Assembly: GCA_964596165.1 (NCBI GenBank)
Contig: CAZQTW010000004.1
Location: forward strand, 62,001-126,000
Direction of reading: 5' to 3'
Length of the DNA stretch: 64,000 nt
Origin: CAYUQT01 sp964596165
GTDB lineage: Bacteria; Planctomycetota; Phycisphaerae; UBA1845; JAFGLZ01
Shown: one piece after another, positions 45,655-55,128 of the stretch
How the letters are laid out: every line of letters starts with the position of its first letter
How positions within the stretch are numbered: the stretch's first letter is position 1
The notes under the pieces: model-generated
Databases searched by the model: none
What the model saw: the letters and a program-made list of their open reading frames with translations, nothing else
Told to the model about the DNA's origin: nothing
Translations under genes and position numbers: made by a program

Positions 45655-47225
45655 GATCATTTCCGCCCATCCAATCCCTGATCGGATACGTGTCTCTGTT
45701 GTTCGCCTCCCTCGGGTCCTCGTCCGTGTGCGGAGAAGAAAAGGCCTCGGGTGCGTCGCCGATCTCGGTTGGCTCCGCCAAGCAACTGTTCCTCGATCAT
45801 CGTTTCATCGAGGCCTGCGAGGACGTCACGCTGGTGGTGAATCCGCCGGTGAAGCGACGGGATCCGGTCATTCGGAGCGATAGGCCATGGGATGCGTTCC
45901 GCATCATCTGGTACACGGTGGCCGAAGACCGCGACAGCTTCAAGATGTGGTACCAGGCATTCGACAACGACCAGTGGGCCGGCGGCCGATCGCGGTTGTG
46001 CTATGCCGTGTCGAAGGACGGGCTCGAGTGGACCAAGCCGAATCTGGGCATCGTTGAGTTCAAGGGGTCAAAGGACAACAACATCATCATCGACAACATC
46101 GTCAACTCGACGGTGTTCATCGATCCGCACGGCGCGCCCGATCAGCGATACAAGCTGATCTACACGGTCCATACCGACGGCAAATGGAACGATGTCCGCC
46201 TGATCACGTCGTCCGACGGCATTCGCTGGCGCATGCCGGGCAAGTCAGTCGCGAGCATCAATGCGGATACCCAGCATGCGGCGTTTTGGGACGCACGAAT
46301 AAAGAAGTACGTCGTTTTCTTCCGCGTGAACATCGCCGACGACGGTACACCACCGTTTCCGTTTGTAAAGCCGATTCAGAGCACGCCGCCGGTCGTTGCA
46401 CCGAAGGTCATGCGACCGGGCCGGGCAATCGGCCGGTTGGAGATGGACGACATCGCGGCGCCGTGGCCCACGGACAAAACGCGCACGGTCCTGGCGGCGG
46501 ACGAGCTGGACCCGCCGGATTCGGACATCTACACGCATTCGCCCTATGCTTATCCCTACGCGGCGGACGCCTACTTCCTGTTTCCGATGACCTACCAACA
46601 CTTCCGCTCGAACGAGACAGACGTCCGCAACGACGGTGTCAACGACGGGCAGTTCTGCGCCAGTCGCGATGGGATCCATTGGATGCGATACGACCGCAAG
46701 CCGTACCTTCAGCGAGGTCTGCCCGGCGAGCCCGACTTCGGCGCGGCGCAGCCGTTGGGCTGGCACGTTCGGGTCGGGAACTACCTGTACCACTACTACA
46801 TGGCCTGGCCGTGGACGCACGGGGGCTTCAGACGGTTGACGCCCGAACAGCGCCGGAACCGGGAGAACTGGGGGCGGGAGTTCGTCGGCGCCGCGGTGCA
46901 ACGTCTGGACGGGTTTGTCTCCGCGGATGCGCCCTACTCCGGGGGCTGGCTGCAAACACCGCCCATTGTCTTCACGGGCAACCGGCTGGAGTTGAACATC
47001 AACGTGGCGGCGATGGGCGAGGCCCGGGTCGAGATACAGGATGCCGACGGCAAGCCCATTCCGATCTATCAGGCCGACCAATGCGATCGGATTCTATTTA
47101 ATGACGTGGCTTATGCGGTGAAGTGGCGGGGGAAGGGCGATGTCTCCTCGCTGGCCGGGCGGCCTGTTCGGCTACGCGTCGTCATGCGATCGGCAAAGCT
47201 CTACGCGTTTCAGTTTGTGCAGTGA
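45651..47225 (+). CDS. Exported beta-propeller/beta-sandwich protein, GH43/GH32-like, paralog 1
   Basis: A 524-residue protein from GTG 45651, overlapping the regulator stop. After a signal peptide (SLIGYVSLLFASLGSSSVCGEE) comes KQLFLDHRFIEACEDV, then blades with GRSRLCYAVSKDGLEWTKPN, RLITSSDGIRWRMPG and GQFCASRDGIHWMRYDRKPY typical of five-bladed GH43/GH32-clan hydrolases. A conserved C-terminal beta-sandwich follows (GGWLQTPPIVFTGNRLELNI, GEARVEIQDADGKPI, RPVRLRVVMRSAKLYAFQF). Residues 68-110 hold WD-rich acidic positions, but I cannot name the catalytic triad. Role: probably releases or binds the sugar acid taken up by the symporter. Confidence 0.75.
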   Translation: MRSFPPIQSLIGYVSLLFASLGSSSVCGEEKASGASPISVGSAKQLFLDHRFIEACEDVTLVVNPPVKRRDPVIRSDRPWDAFRIIWYTVAEDRDSFKMWYQAFDNDQWAGGRSRLCYAVSKDGLEWTKPNLGIVEFKGSKDNNIIIDNIVNSTVFIDPHGAPDQRYKLIYTVHTDGKWNDVRLITSSDGIRWRMPGKSVASINADTQHAAFWDARIKKYVVFFRVNIADDGTPPFPFVKPIQSTPPVVAPKVMRPGRAIGRLEMDDIAAPWPTDKTRTVLAADELDPPDSDIYTHSPYAYPYAADAYFLFPMTYQHFRSNETDVRNDGVNDGQFCASRDGIHWMRYDRKPYLQRGLPGEPDFGAAQPLGWHVRVGNYLYHYYMAWPWTHGGFRRLTPEQRRNRENWGREFVGAAVQRLDGFVSADAPYSGGWLQTPPIVFTGNRLELNINVAAMGEARVEIQDADGKPIPIYQADQCDRILFNDVAYAVKWRGKGDVSSLAGRPVRLRVVMRSAKLYAFQFVQ

Positions 47226-47272
47226 GCGTGTGACAGGGGGGGGTGTGCCCTTGAGCGAAGAAGGAGGTTGCG

Positions 47273-48724
47273 ATGCCCGTCCTTTCCGCGGCTGTTGTAC
47301 TTGTCGCCCTGAATGCTTCGGGAGGGGGATCCGTGGACCCGGCGATCTGCGACGGACCCCGATGGATCGGGTCGGAACCGCAGTTGTTCCTCGACGACGT
47401 CGTGATCGAAAAGACCGAGGGCCTGGTCAAGACGATCCACCATCCGGTCCGGCTCGATCAGCCCATCCTGGACAGCGAGAAGTTCGGGACCTGGCAACCC
47501 TACCTTACCGTGCTGCACGACGCCCGGACGAAACGGTTTCGGCTGTGGTACAACGGCCGTCCGGCACTCCGGTATTGCGAATCGTCGGATGGGATTCATT
47601 GGGAGGAGTTCCGCGACCTCAACATCGCGCCGCGGTATTGCTGTAGCCTCGTGGACGACGAAGGACGGGAGCGTGATCCCTCCCGCCGGTTCAAGATGTT
47701 GTATTGGCAACAGGATCCGGGACCACCGCGCGGCCTGTTCGCCGCCTTCTCGCCCGATGGGCTGACCTGGACGGAGCACCCGGGCAATCCCGTTCTACGC
47801 GGCTACCCGGACGATCCGGCCGGAATCCGGCGACACTTGGTAGGCGACATTGTCGACGCCTTCTACGACCCGATTCACAAACGCTATGCCGCCGCGCTGA
47901 AACTTCCCTGCGTTCCCGACGACGGATTCGCCCCGGCCCCGAAGGCAGGAGGGATGTTTCGTCGGCTGGTCGGCATGAGCTGGAGCACGGACTTCGTCGG
48001 CTGGTCTCGCCCTTGGCGGATCTTCCTGCCCGACGGGAAGGACGAGGGGCTTCTCGAGTTCTACGGGATGGCCGGCGTTCACCTTCGCGGATCGCTGTAC
48101 ATCGGATTCGTTCGCGCCCTTCGCGACGATCTGCCGTGCGATGAAGGCGGACCGAAAGATGGAATCGGCTACGCCACACTGGCCATCAGCCGCGACGCTG
48201 AGAACTGGCAGCGGTTCCGCGAGCCGTTCCTGGACCGCAACCCTCGACGCGGCAGTTGGGACCATGCGATGACGTGGATCAGCGCGATCGTCCCTGTGGG
48301 CGACGAGGTGTACCTTTACTACGGCGGCTACGCACGGGGTCACAAAATCGAACCTCGGCGCGAACGCCAGATCGGTTTGGCCAAACTTCGTAAGGACGGC
48401 TACCTCTCGCTCCGTGCGGGCGATAAGCCGGGATCGCTGCTCACGCGAACCCTGACCTTTGTCGGCGGGACGCTCTGCGTGAATGCGGAGGTTGCCGGTG
48501 GGGGCGAACTCCGCGTGGAGATTCAGGACGATCGTGGCCGGCCCCTACCGGGCTTCGTGCTGGCGGATTGCGATCCGATCAAAGGCAAGGAGGTCGCCCA
48601 CCGTGTGACGTGGAAAGGCAAGTCCGACGTGGCCGACCTTGCCGGTAAGGTGATTCGTCTCAAGTTCGTGTTGCGATCTGTGGACCTCTACGCGTTTGAA
48701 TTCGTCGGAGGAGTACATGACTAG
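47273..48724 (+). CDS. Exported beta-propeller/beta-sandwich protein, paralog 2
   Basis: A 483-residue protein, 47 bp after paralog 1. A short hydrophobic start (MPVLSAAVVLVALNASGG) leads to EPQLFLDDVVIEKTEGLVK, aligned with the first paralog. Blades include YCESSDGIHWEEF, AAFSPDGLTWTEHPGNP and LAISRDAENWQRFREPF, and the shared C-terminal sandwich is present (LTFVGGTLCVNAEVAGGGEL, RVEIQDDRGRPLPGF, VIRLKFVLRSVDLYAFEF). It is the most divergent in the propeller. It overlaps the third paralog by 8 bp. Confidence 0.75.
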   Translation: MPVLSAAVVLVALNASGGGSVDPAICDGPRWIGSEPQLFLDDVVIEKTEGLVKTIHHPVRLDQPILDSEKFGTWQPYLTVLHDARTKRFRLWYNGRPALRYCESSDGIHWEEFRDLNIAPRYCCSLVDDEGRERDPSRRFKMLYWQQDPGPPRGLFAAFSPDGLTWTEHPGNPVLRGYPDDPAGIRRHLVGDIVDAFYDPIHKRYAAALKLPCVPDDGFAPAPKAGGMFRRLVGMSWSTDFVGWSRPWRIFLPDGKDEGLLEFYGMAGVHLRGSLYIGFVRALRDDLPCDEGGPKDGIGYATLAISRDAENWQRFREPFLDRNPRRGSWDHAMTWISAIVPVGDEVYLYYGGYARGHKIEPRRERQIGLAKLRKDGYLSLRAGDKPGSLLTRTLTFVGGTLCVNAEVAGGGELRVEIQDDRGRPLPGFVLADCDPIKGKEVAHRVTWKGKSDVADLAGKVIRLKFVLRSVDLYAFEFVGGVHD

Positions 48725-50237
48725 GATCGGGTCGTGTGGGAGTCGTCGTGAGTTTCTGCAAACGGCAGCTGCGGCCATTCCAGGCGCTGCGCTTCTGGGG
48801 GCAACTCAAGGCAATGTGGCCGGGTCGCCCGTTGGCGTTCATGATCTAGGCGACAATCGGCATGTGTTTCTCGACGAGTTTCTCATCGCCGAAAAGCGGA
48901 ATGTCTCGCTCCGCGTCAACCCGGCCGAACGGAAGGAGCTTGCACTGATCGCCGACAAACCGTGGGAGCGAGGCGGCCTGACGTGCTACGCCAATGCCTT
49001 CCACGATCCCATCGCCAAGGAGTATCGCCTCTACTACGTGCCGGTGGACCTAGAGTCGAGTCCGATCTTTCGTCTGGCCCTGGCCGTTTCGAAAGATGGG
49101 ATTCGATGGACCAAGCCGGATCTGGACGCCGTGGAATGGAAGGGATCGAAAAAGAACAACATCGTCATCGAGGGCCAGCGCGAAGGCACAGTCTTCATGG
49201 ACCCGAACGCGCCCCGCGAGAAGCAATACGCCTTTCTTTCCAGCGAGGCAGGGCTGAAAACGCGGCTCTTTACGTCTCCGGACGGCATTCACTGGAAGAT
49301 GCATTCGGATCTGATCTCGCCTCACCACTCCGACAGCCAGATATCAACGTTCTGGGACGATCAACTCAAGAAATACGTCCACTATCCCCGCGTCGGGCAC
49401 CGTGGCCGAGCGATCGGGCGGGTGGAGACCTCTCGTTTGGACGAGCCTTGGCCGTCGCAGATTCCGATGGTCATGTCCGCCGACGATCTCGACCCGCCGG
49501 ATACCGACCTGTACACGAATGCGGCGGAGAAATATGCCCTGGCGCCGAATGCGTATGTGGCCTTTCCCACGCCGTATTATCACTACGACGCCGGGCAACG
49601 AAAGTACCTCAACGAGCCGACGCTCAGACTGGGCGGCAAGTCAAACGACGGCACGCTCGACACGCAACTCGCTACCAGCCGAGACGGCAAGGCCTGGATT
49701 CGCCATCGGGTACCGTACGTGCCGCTCTTTCGGCACGAAGGGCTCGATTTCAAGGTCTGCATGGTCTTTCCGGGTCTGCTGTACCATGCCGATCGGATCG
49801 ATCACTTCCTCGGCGCCTATGCATTCACCCACGGCGACACCCAGGCTCGCGTCAGGCTCGAAGGGCGTGCGCTCGGCGGATACGTACGCCTGCAGCAGCG
49901 GATTGATGGGTTCATGTCGGCGGACTTCGCCTATGGCGGCGGAACCCTAATTACCGCTCCGTTTACCTTCAGGGGCAGATTCCTGACGCTCAACGTGAAC
50001 ACCTCGGCGGCGGGTGAGGCACGGGTTGCGGTGCTCGACGAGGGCGGCAAGCCGTTCCCCGGCTATGGCATCGAAGACTGTCGCATCATCAATGGCGACT
50101 ATCTCGCCAAGCGGGTGGCGTGGAAAGGTCCGGATGATCTTTCAGCCTTGGCCGGGCGGCCCATGCGACTGCGATTCGAGATGCGCGGCACAAAACTGTA
50201 CTCGTTCCAGTTCGTCGAAGTCCCGGTCGGGGCCTGA
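48717..50237 (+). CDS. Tat-exported beta-propeller/beta-sandwich protein, paralog 3
   Basis: A 506-residue protein. ATG 48717 has GGAGGAG upstream and yields a clear twin-arginine signal (CGSRREFLQTAAAAIPGAAL), unlike its Sec-type siblings. It then shows NRHVFLDEFLIAEKRNVSLR, ALAVSKDGIRWTKPDLDAVEW, LFTSPDGIHWKMH and LATSRDGKAWIRHRVPY. The common C-terminal sandwich is LITAPFTFRGRFLTLNVNTS then RPMRLRFEMRGTKLYSFQF. Closest to paralog 1. Tat export suggests cofactor or rapid folding before export. Confidence 0.78.
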   Translation: MTRIGSCGSRREFLQTAAAAIPGAALLGATQGNVAGSPVGVHDLGDNRHVFLDEFLIAEKRNVSLRVNPAERKELALIADKPWERGGLTCYANAFHDPIAKEYRLYYVPVDLESSPIFRLALAVSKDGIRWTKPDLDAVEWKGSKKNNIVIEGQREGTVFMDPNAPREKQYAFLSSEAGLKTRLFTSPDGIHWKMHSDLISPHHSDSQISTFWDDQLKKYVHYPRVGHRGRAIGRVETSRLDEPWPSQIPMVMSADDLDPPDTDLYTNAAEKYALAPNAYVAFPTPYYHYDAGQRKYLNEPTLRLGGKSNDGTLDTQLATSRDGKAWIRHRVPYVPLFRHEGLDFKVCMVFPGLLYHADRIDHFLGAYAFTHGDTQARVRLEGRALGGYVRLQQRIDGFMSADFAYGGGTLITAPFTFRGRFLTLNVNTSAAGEARVAVLDEGGKPFPGYGIEDCRIINGDYLAKRVAWKGPDDLSALAGRPMRLRFEMRGTKLYSFQFVEVPVGA

Positions 50238-50263
50238 GGCCGGTTCTTCAGAGGGGTAATCAC

Positions 50264-51847
50264 GTGGGTACGGGCTTTCACTGGGCCGATGCTTTGATCG
50301 TCGTGGCCTATCTGGCGACGCTCGCCGGCATCGGTGTCTACTTCTCGAAGCGACAGTCGAATCTGGAAGACTTCTTCCTGGCGCGGCGAGGCATGAGGTG
50401 GTTGCCGGTCGGCCTGTCGCTGATGGCCGCCCTGAACAGCGGCATCGACTACCTGACCCAGCCGTCGGCCATCATCAAATTCGGTCTTGTTCTGATCGTC
50501 ACGAATGGGTCGTGGATCTTTGTGTACCCCTATGTAAGCCGTGTCACACTTCCTTTCTACCGACGACTGAAGGTCTACTCGGCATACGAGTACCTCGAGC
50601 GCCGTTTCGATGTTCGGGTGAGAACGCTGGGTGCGATCATCTTCATCCTGTGGCGCGTGGGATGGATGGCCACCGCGCTCTATGTGCCCTGCCTGGCGGT
50701 CAGCGCGGTCGCCGGAGACCGGCTGCTGCTGCCCATGATCATCGTGCTCGGCTGCGTGGTCACGCTGTATACGGCTCTCGGCGGGATCAAGGCGGTGGTG
50801 TGGACCGATGTGATTCAGTTCTGCATCATGTTCACCGGGTTGGCGGCCACCGTGTGGATCGCGGTTGGGAACGTCCCGGGCGGTCTGTCGGCGATCTGGG
50901 ATACCGTTCAGGCGGCGGGGAAGACCTCGTTCACCGCAACGATTCCAGGGATGGCACAGGCCGACTTCCTGGAAAGAGTCCATCTGTTCTTTAAGGAGGA
51001 TGTGACGCTGATCGGCCTCATTGTGGCGGCTCTGGTGGGGCGAATGGCCCTCTATACGAGCGATCAGGTGATGATCCAGCGACTTGCGACGACCCGATCA
51101 GTCCGCGACTCGCGACAGGCGTTCATCATCAACGCAGTGGCGGATGTCGTCTGGATGCTCGTGCTGGCCTTCGTGGGGTTGGCCCTGTTGGCCTATACAA
51201 AACATCACCCCCTGCCGGAGGGGTTTTCCACGGACAAGGTCCTTCCCTATTTCATGTCCAAGGCGTTTCCCGTCGGCGCCACGGGATTGGTGATCGCGGC
51301 CATCTTTGCGGCCTCGCTTTCCAGCATCGACTCCGCGATCAACTCGTGCACAACGGCGGTCATTGTGGACTTCTACAACCGCCTTATCCTCCGTCGCCGG
51401 GATCTGGGGCAAGTCCTCAACGCCGATGAACAGCGGGCACAACTTCGCGTGTCGAGAGTGGCAACCGTGTTTTTCGGGATGCTGGCAATGGTCCTTGCGG
51501 CGAACGTCAGTCGGCTGGGAATGCTCCTGGAGATAGGCAACAAGGTGATTCAGAGCTTCACCGGTCCCATCTTCGGGATCTTCATCCTGGGGATGTTCTC
51601 GCGACGGGCACGGGGCACGGGTGTGGTGATCGGCGGCGCCGTCGGCACACTGGCAGCGTGTTATGTGGCGTTTTTGACGGACTTGAGCTTCCTGTGGCCC
51701 TCGGCGTTTGGGCTGGCGGCCACACTCGGTGTTGGATACGGTTTGAGCTTCTTCGGCTCGTCGAAGGCTTGTCAAGATGTCCGGCGACTAACATGGGCCG
51801 TCGTGGTGAGCACACAGGGCGAGTCGCAATCTGAGGACAGGCAATGA
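50264..51847 (+). CDS. Sodium:solute symporter (SSS family)
   Basis: A 527-residue membrane protein with about 13 hydrophobic segments, from GTG 50264 (GAGGGG upstream). LEDFFLARRGMRWLPVGLSLMAA and LGGIKAVVWTDVIQFCIMF are SSS family hallmarks, and FAASLSSIDSAINSCTTAVIVDFYNR is the conserved sodium-site helix region. SSS proteins take up sugars, sugar acids, sialic acid or monocarboxylates with Na+. Its place between exported hydrolase-like proteins and acid-sugar enzymes suggests a sugar acid. Its stop overlaps the aldolase start (ATGA). Confidence 0.92.
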   Translation: MGTGFHWADALIVVAYLATLAGIGVYFSKRQSNLEDFFLARRGMRWLPVGLSLMAALNSGIDYLTQPSAIIKFGLVLIVTNGSWIFVYPYVSRVTLPFYRRLKVYSAYEYLERRFDVRVRTLGAIIFILWRVGWMATALYVPCLAVSAVAGDRLLLPMIIVLGCVVTLYTALGGIKAVVWTDVIQFCIMFTGLAATVWIAVGNVPGGLSAIWDTVQAAGKTSFTATIPGMAQADFLERVHLFFKEDVTLIGLIVAALVGRMALYTSDQVMIQRLATTRSVRDSRQAFIINAVADVVWMLVLAFVGLALLAYTKHHPLPEGFSTDKVLPYFMSKAFPVGATGLVIAAIFAASLSSIDSAINSCTTAVIVDFYNRLILRRRDLGQVLNADEQRAQLRVSRVATVFFGMLAMVLAANVSRLGMLLEIGNKVIQSFTGPIFGIFILGMFSRRARGTGVVIGGAVGTLAACYVAFLTDLSFLWPSAFGLAATLGVGYGLSFFGSSKACQDVRRLTWAVVVSTQGESQSEDRQ

Positions 51848-52620
51848 ATGACGTTTTCAAGAACGAACAAGGTCAACCGCGTGTGCTTCGCGGAGTGACG
51901 CTGATCAGTGGGGCGCCGCGTCTGGCCGAACTGGCCGGGCGGATCGGCTTCGATACGGTATGGATCGAGGTCGAACACGGTCCGGCGGGTTTCGCCGAGG
52001 TGGAGACCCTCTGTGTGGCCGCCGAGGCCGCTGGGGCGATCCCGAGCGTGCGCATACCTGACGCTCAACGTCACCATGTGCTGCGGGCGCTGGAGGTGGG
52101 GGCGCGAATTCTGATTGTCCCGATGATCAATGACGCCGCAACGGCCCGGCAGATCGTCGAGCACGGCAAGTTTCCACCGCTGGGCTCGCGGGGCTACAAC
52201 ACGCGGAGCCGCGGCGTCGGCTACGGATTGACGGATCCCGAAACGGCATTTCAGCAGGCCAATGAGCGAACCTTCCTGTTTGCCCAGGTGGAGACCCGAA
52301 AGGCCGTTGAAAACCTCGAGGCGATCTGTGCGGTGGACGGATTGGCGGGCATCCTCATCGGCCCGGGCGATCTTTCGGTCAGTTACGGACGGGTCGGCAA
52401 GCTTGCGGATCCGGAACTGATTGCCACGGTTGCGGATTGCATCAGGCGAGCGAGGATGTGGGGCAAGCACGCGGGTATCCTGGTGGAGCCGGGGCCCATG
52501 TTCGACGCGGCCATGTCGGCTGGCGCCGACCTGATCTTCTGCGGCGGCGACCTGGGTACGCTCACGAAGGCGTGGCGTGCCCTTCTGGCCGGTATTCAGG
52601 GAAGTGAGACCAAGTCATGA
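51844..52620 (+). CDS. HpcH/HpaI-family 2-keto-3-deoxy acid aldolase
   Basis: A 258-residue class II aldolase. It has FDTVWIEVEHGPAGF, IPSVRIPD, GARILIVPMIN, FLFAQVETRKAVENL (metal-binding Glu), GLAGILIGPGDLSVSYG (metal-binding Asp), and HAGILVEP. The family cleaves 2-keto-3-deoxy aldonates or 4-hydroxy-2-oxo acids to pyruvate plus an aldehyde (for example YfaU with 2-keto-3-deoxyrhamnonate gives pyruvate and lactaldehyde, GarL gives tartronate semialdehyde). It fits directly downstream of the enolase-family dehydratase encoded four genes on. It overlaps both neighbours by 4 bp. Confidence 0.9.
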   Translation: MNDVFKNEQGQPRVLRGVTLISGAPRLAELAGRIGFDTVWIEVEHGPAGFAEVETLCVAAEAAGAIPSVRIPDAQRHHVLRALEVGARILIVPMINDAATARQIVEHGKFPPLGSRGYNTRSRGVGYGLTDPETAFQQANERTFLFAQVETRKAVENLEAICAVDGLAGILIGPGDLSVSYGRVGKLADPELIATVADCIRRARMWGKHAGILVEPGPMFDAAMSAGADLIFCGGDLGTLTKAWRALLAGIQGSETKS

Positions 52621-53678
52621 AGAACTTCACGATTGCATTGTACCCCGGTGACGGCATCGGGCCGGAAGTGGTGGATCAAGCCGTGCGCGTGTTGCAGGCG
52701 GCTGAGGAGCTGATCAAGGGCTTTTCACTCAAAATGACCCGCTTTCCGTGGGGGGTGAACTATTGTGAACAGACCGGCAGGGTGGTCCCGACGGATTTCC
52801 TCGATGTCCTTCGAGGATTTGACGCCATTCTTCTCGGCGCGGTCGGATTGTCCGCACGATTTCCGGACCACATGACGCTGGAGCCGTTGATCCGAATTCG
52901 CCAGTCATTCGATCAGTACGCTTGCGTTCGTCCCGCGCGGCTGCCGGCGGGCGTCCGATCGCCGCTGGCGGTTGCGGGCGCATCCAAAGTCGACCTGGTT
53001 GTGATTCGCGAGAACTCGGAAGGGGAGTACGTCAACAACGGCGGCCGATTCAAGGTGGGTGAACCCGACGAGATCGCGATCCAGACGGCGATTCATACGC
53101 GAAAGGGCGTGGAACGAATCTTGCGTTACGGCTTCGACTTGGCCCGCAAACGGCGAAAGCATCTGACCATGATCACCAAATCGAATGCGCAACGATATGG
53201 ATTCGTGCTCTGGGACGAGGTGTTGGAGCTGTTGAAGACTCAGTACTCCGACGTCTCAACGGACAAGCAACATATTGACGCGGCAATCATGAACTTCGTT
53301 CGATGGCCGGAGAAGTTCGACGTTGTGGTCGCGTCCAACCTTTTCGGCGACATCCTGACCGACCTCGGCGGCCTGATCGGCGGCGGGCTGGGCCTGGCTC
53401 CCAGCGCGAACATCAATCCCGAGCGACGGTTCCCGTCGCTCTTCGAGCCCGTTCACGGTTCGGCGCCGGACATCGTCGGCAAGGGGATCGCCAATCCGGT
53501 GGCCACCATCCTCAGCGCGGCAATGATGCTCGAATGGCTAGGGCTCGACGAGGCGGCCGGCCGGGTGCGCAAGGCCGTTGAGGCTGTGCTCGCCCGCGGG
53601 ATTGGCACACCCGACATCGGCGGTACGTTGAGCACCGTGCGGATGACCGACGAGATCCTTCGCGCACTGAAGGGCTGA
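52617..53678 (+). CDS. Isocitrate/isopropylmalate dehydrogenase-family beta-decarboxylating dehydrogenase
   Basis: A 353-residue protein. It has IALYPGDGIGPEVV at the start, VVIRENSEGEYVNNGG (the ENSEGEY form of tartrate/D-malate dehydrogenases), TKSNAQRYG (catalytic Lys) and the Asp cluster NLFGDILTDLGGLIGGGLGLAPSANI-type end. Unlike leuB it has no 'ENTxG' loop. Substrate is likely a 2-hydroxy-3-carboxy acid such as D-malate or tartrate, oxidised with NAD and decarboxylated. In this operon it may handle the acid formed from the aldolase aldehyde. Start overlaps the aldolase stop. Confidence 0.88.
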   Translation: MKNFTIALYPGDGIGPEVVDQAVRVLQAAEELIKGFSLKMTRFPWGVNYCEQTGRVVPTDFLDVLRGFDAILLGAVGLSARFPDHMTLEPLIRIRQSFDQYACVRPARLPAGVRSPLAVAGASKVDLVVIRENSEGEYVNNGGRFKVGEPDEIAIQTAIHTRKGVERILRYGFDLARKRRKHLTMITKSNAQRYGFVLWDEVLELLKTQYSDVSTDKQHIDAAIMNFVRWPEKFDVVVASNLFGDILTDLGGLIGGGLGLAPSANINPERRFPSLFEPVHGSAPDIVGKGIANPVATILSAAMMLEWLGLDEAAGRVRKAVEAVLARGIGTPDIGGTLSTVRMTDEILRALKG

Positions 53679-53682
53679 TGAG

Positions 53683-55128
53683 ATGATCGATTCACCGCTG
53701 CTGAAGCCGTGTCTGGGTTACATCAATGGACGCTGGGTGGGCGCCGCTTCGGGACAGACCTCGGCCGTTCACAATCCCGCGACGGGTGAGCATCTGGCCG
53801 ACGTTCCCAAAATGGGCGAGGCGGAGACGGTGGATGCGATTCGGGCTGCCGCCGGGGCGATGCGCCCGTTTGCATCGATACATGACCGCAAGCGATGGCT
53901 CGAATCGATTGCAGCAGGCTTGCTCGAACACCGGGATGCCTTAGCCCGGGTTATCACATTGGAGCAGGGCAAACCCCTACGCGAAGCGGCGGGCGAGGTT
54001 GAGTATGCCGCCGCGTTCTACACCCATTTCGCCGGGGTGCTCGATCAGGTCGGCCCACGATCTTTGCCGCAGCGCATACGCAATTGTCAGTGGACGGTTC
54101 ACCATCGGCCGGCGGGCGTCGCCGGCCTGATCACGCCTTGGAATTTTCCCTTGGCCATGTTCTCAAAAAAACTCTCCGCGGCTTTGGGCGCGGGTTGTGC
54201 CGTCGTCATGAGGCCGGCATCGCCCACACCGCTGTCTGCCGTCGCGTTCTGCCATGTGGTTGAGCAGGTGGGAATCCCGCCAGGTTGGGTCAATCTCGTC
54301 GTCGGTGACTCAAGAACCATTGCCAAGGCCTTGTGTGAGCACCCCGCCGTCCGCGTCATCAGCTTTACGGGCTCGACGGAGATCGGGCAGATACTGGCGG
54401 GTCAGGCCTCCACACGCGTCAAGCGAGTGGCGATGGAGCTGGGCGGCAACGCCCCATTCATCGTCTTCGACGACGCGGACCTGAACGGGGCGGCCGACGC
54501 CCTGATGGCCAACAAGTTTCGCTGCGGCGGTCAGACGTGCGTGTGCGCCAATCGGGTGTTCGTGCATCAAGCCGTTCTCGATGCATTCCTCGAAAGACTG
54601 GCACCGCGAGTGCGGAAGCTAAAGGTCGGCGACGGCTTGGCATCCGACACGGACATCGGACCCCTGATCAACCGGGCCGCGTTCGACAAAGTGGCCGGCC
54701 ACGTGGCCGACGCATTGAACAAAGGTGCTCGCCGGATCGTCGGACGTGATCCCGTCCGTCCGGCGAATGATTGGGGGTGTTTCTACCCACCGACGTTGAT
54801 CTCGAACGTCACAGAGGACATGCGGGTGTTCCAGGAAGAGACATTTGGGCCGGTCATCGCCGTGGCCGGTTTCACGTCGGAGGACGAGGTCATGCGACGG
54901 GCCAACGAGACACACTACGGCCTGGCCGCATACGTCTTTACGGCCGACGCCGGTAGGGCCCGGCGATGTGCGGAGCAGCTCAGCTTTGGCCATGTCGGGG
55001 TCAATACCGGCACCGGTCCGACGCCTGAAGCGCCTTTTGGGGGGATGAAGCACTCCGGTTTCGGTCGTGAGGGGGGAATCGAGGGGCTGGCGGAGTTCTG
55101 TGAGCCTCAAACGGTGGTGATGGGGTAA
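53683..55128 (+). CDS. Aldehyde dehydrogenase (succinate-semialdehyde/glycolaldehyde type)
   Basis: A 481-residue NAD(P) aldehyde dehydrogenase. The catalytic Glu is in RVAMELGGNAPFIVFDDADL, the Cys in FRCGGQTCVCANRVFVH, and the oxyanion Asn in GLITPWNFPLAMF. The phosphate-binding 'KPA' is RPASPTPLSA here (Arg for Lys). FIVFDDADL and QTCVCANR are typical of GabD-like enzymes, which also use lactaldehyde and glycolaldehyde. It would oxidise the aldehyde released by the aldolase. The next gene starts inside its stop (TAATG). Confidence 0.92.
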   Translation: MIDSPLLKPCLGYINGRWVGAASGQTSAVHNPATGEHLADVPKMGEAETVDAIRAAAGAMRPFASIHDRKRWLESIAAGLLEHRDALARVITLEQGKPLREAAGEVEYAAAFYTHFAGVLDQVGPRSLPQRIRNCQWTVHHRPAGVAGLITPWNFPLAMFSKKLSAALGAGCAVVMRPASPTPLSAVAFCHVVEQVGIPPGWVNLVVGDSRTIAKALCEHPAVRVISFTGSTEIGQILAGQASTRVKRVAMELGGNAPFIVFDDADLNGAADALMANKFRCGGQTCVCANRVFVHQAVLDAFLERLAPRVRKLKVGDGLASDTDIGPLINRAAFDKVAGHVADALNKGARRIVGRDPVRPANDWGCFYPPTLISNVTEDMRVFQEETFGPVIAVAGFTSEDEVMRRANETHYGLAAYVFTADAGRARRCAEQLSFGHVGVNTGTGPTPEAPFGGMKHSGFGREGGIEGLAEFCEPQTVVMG

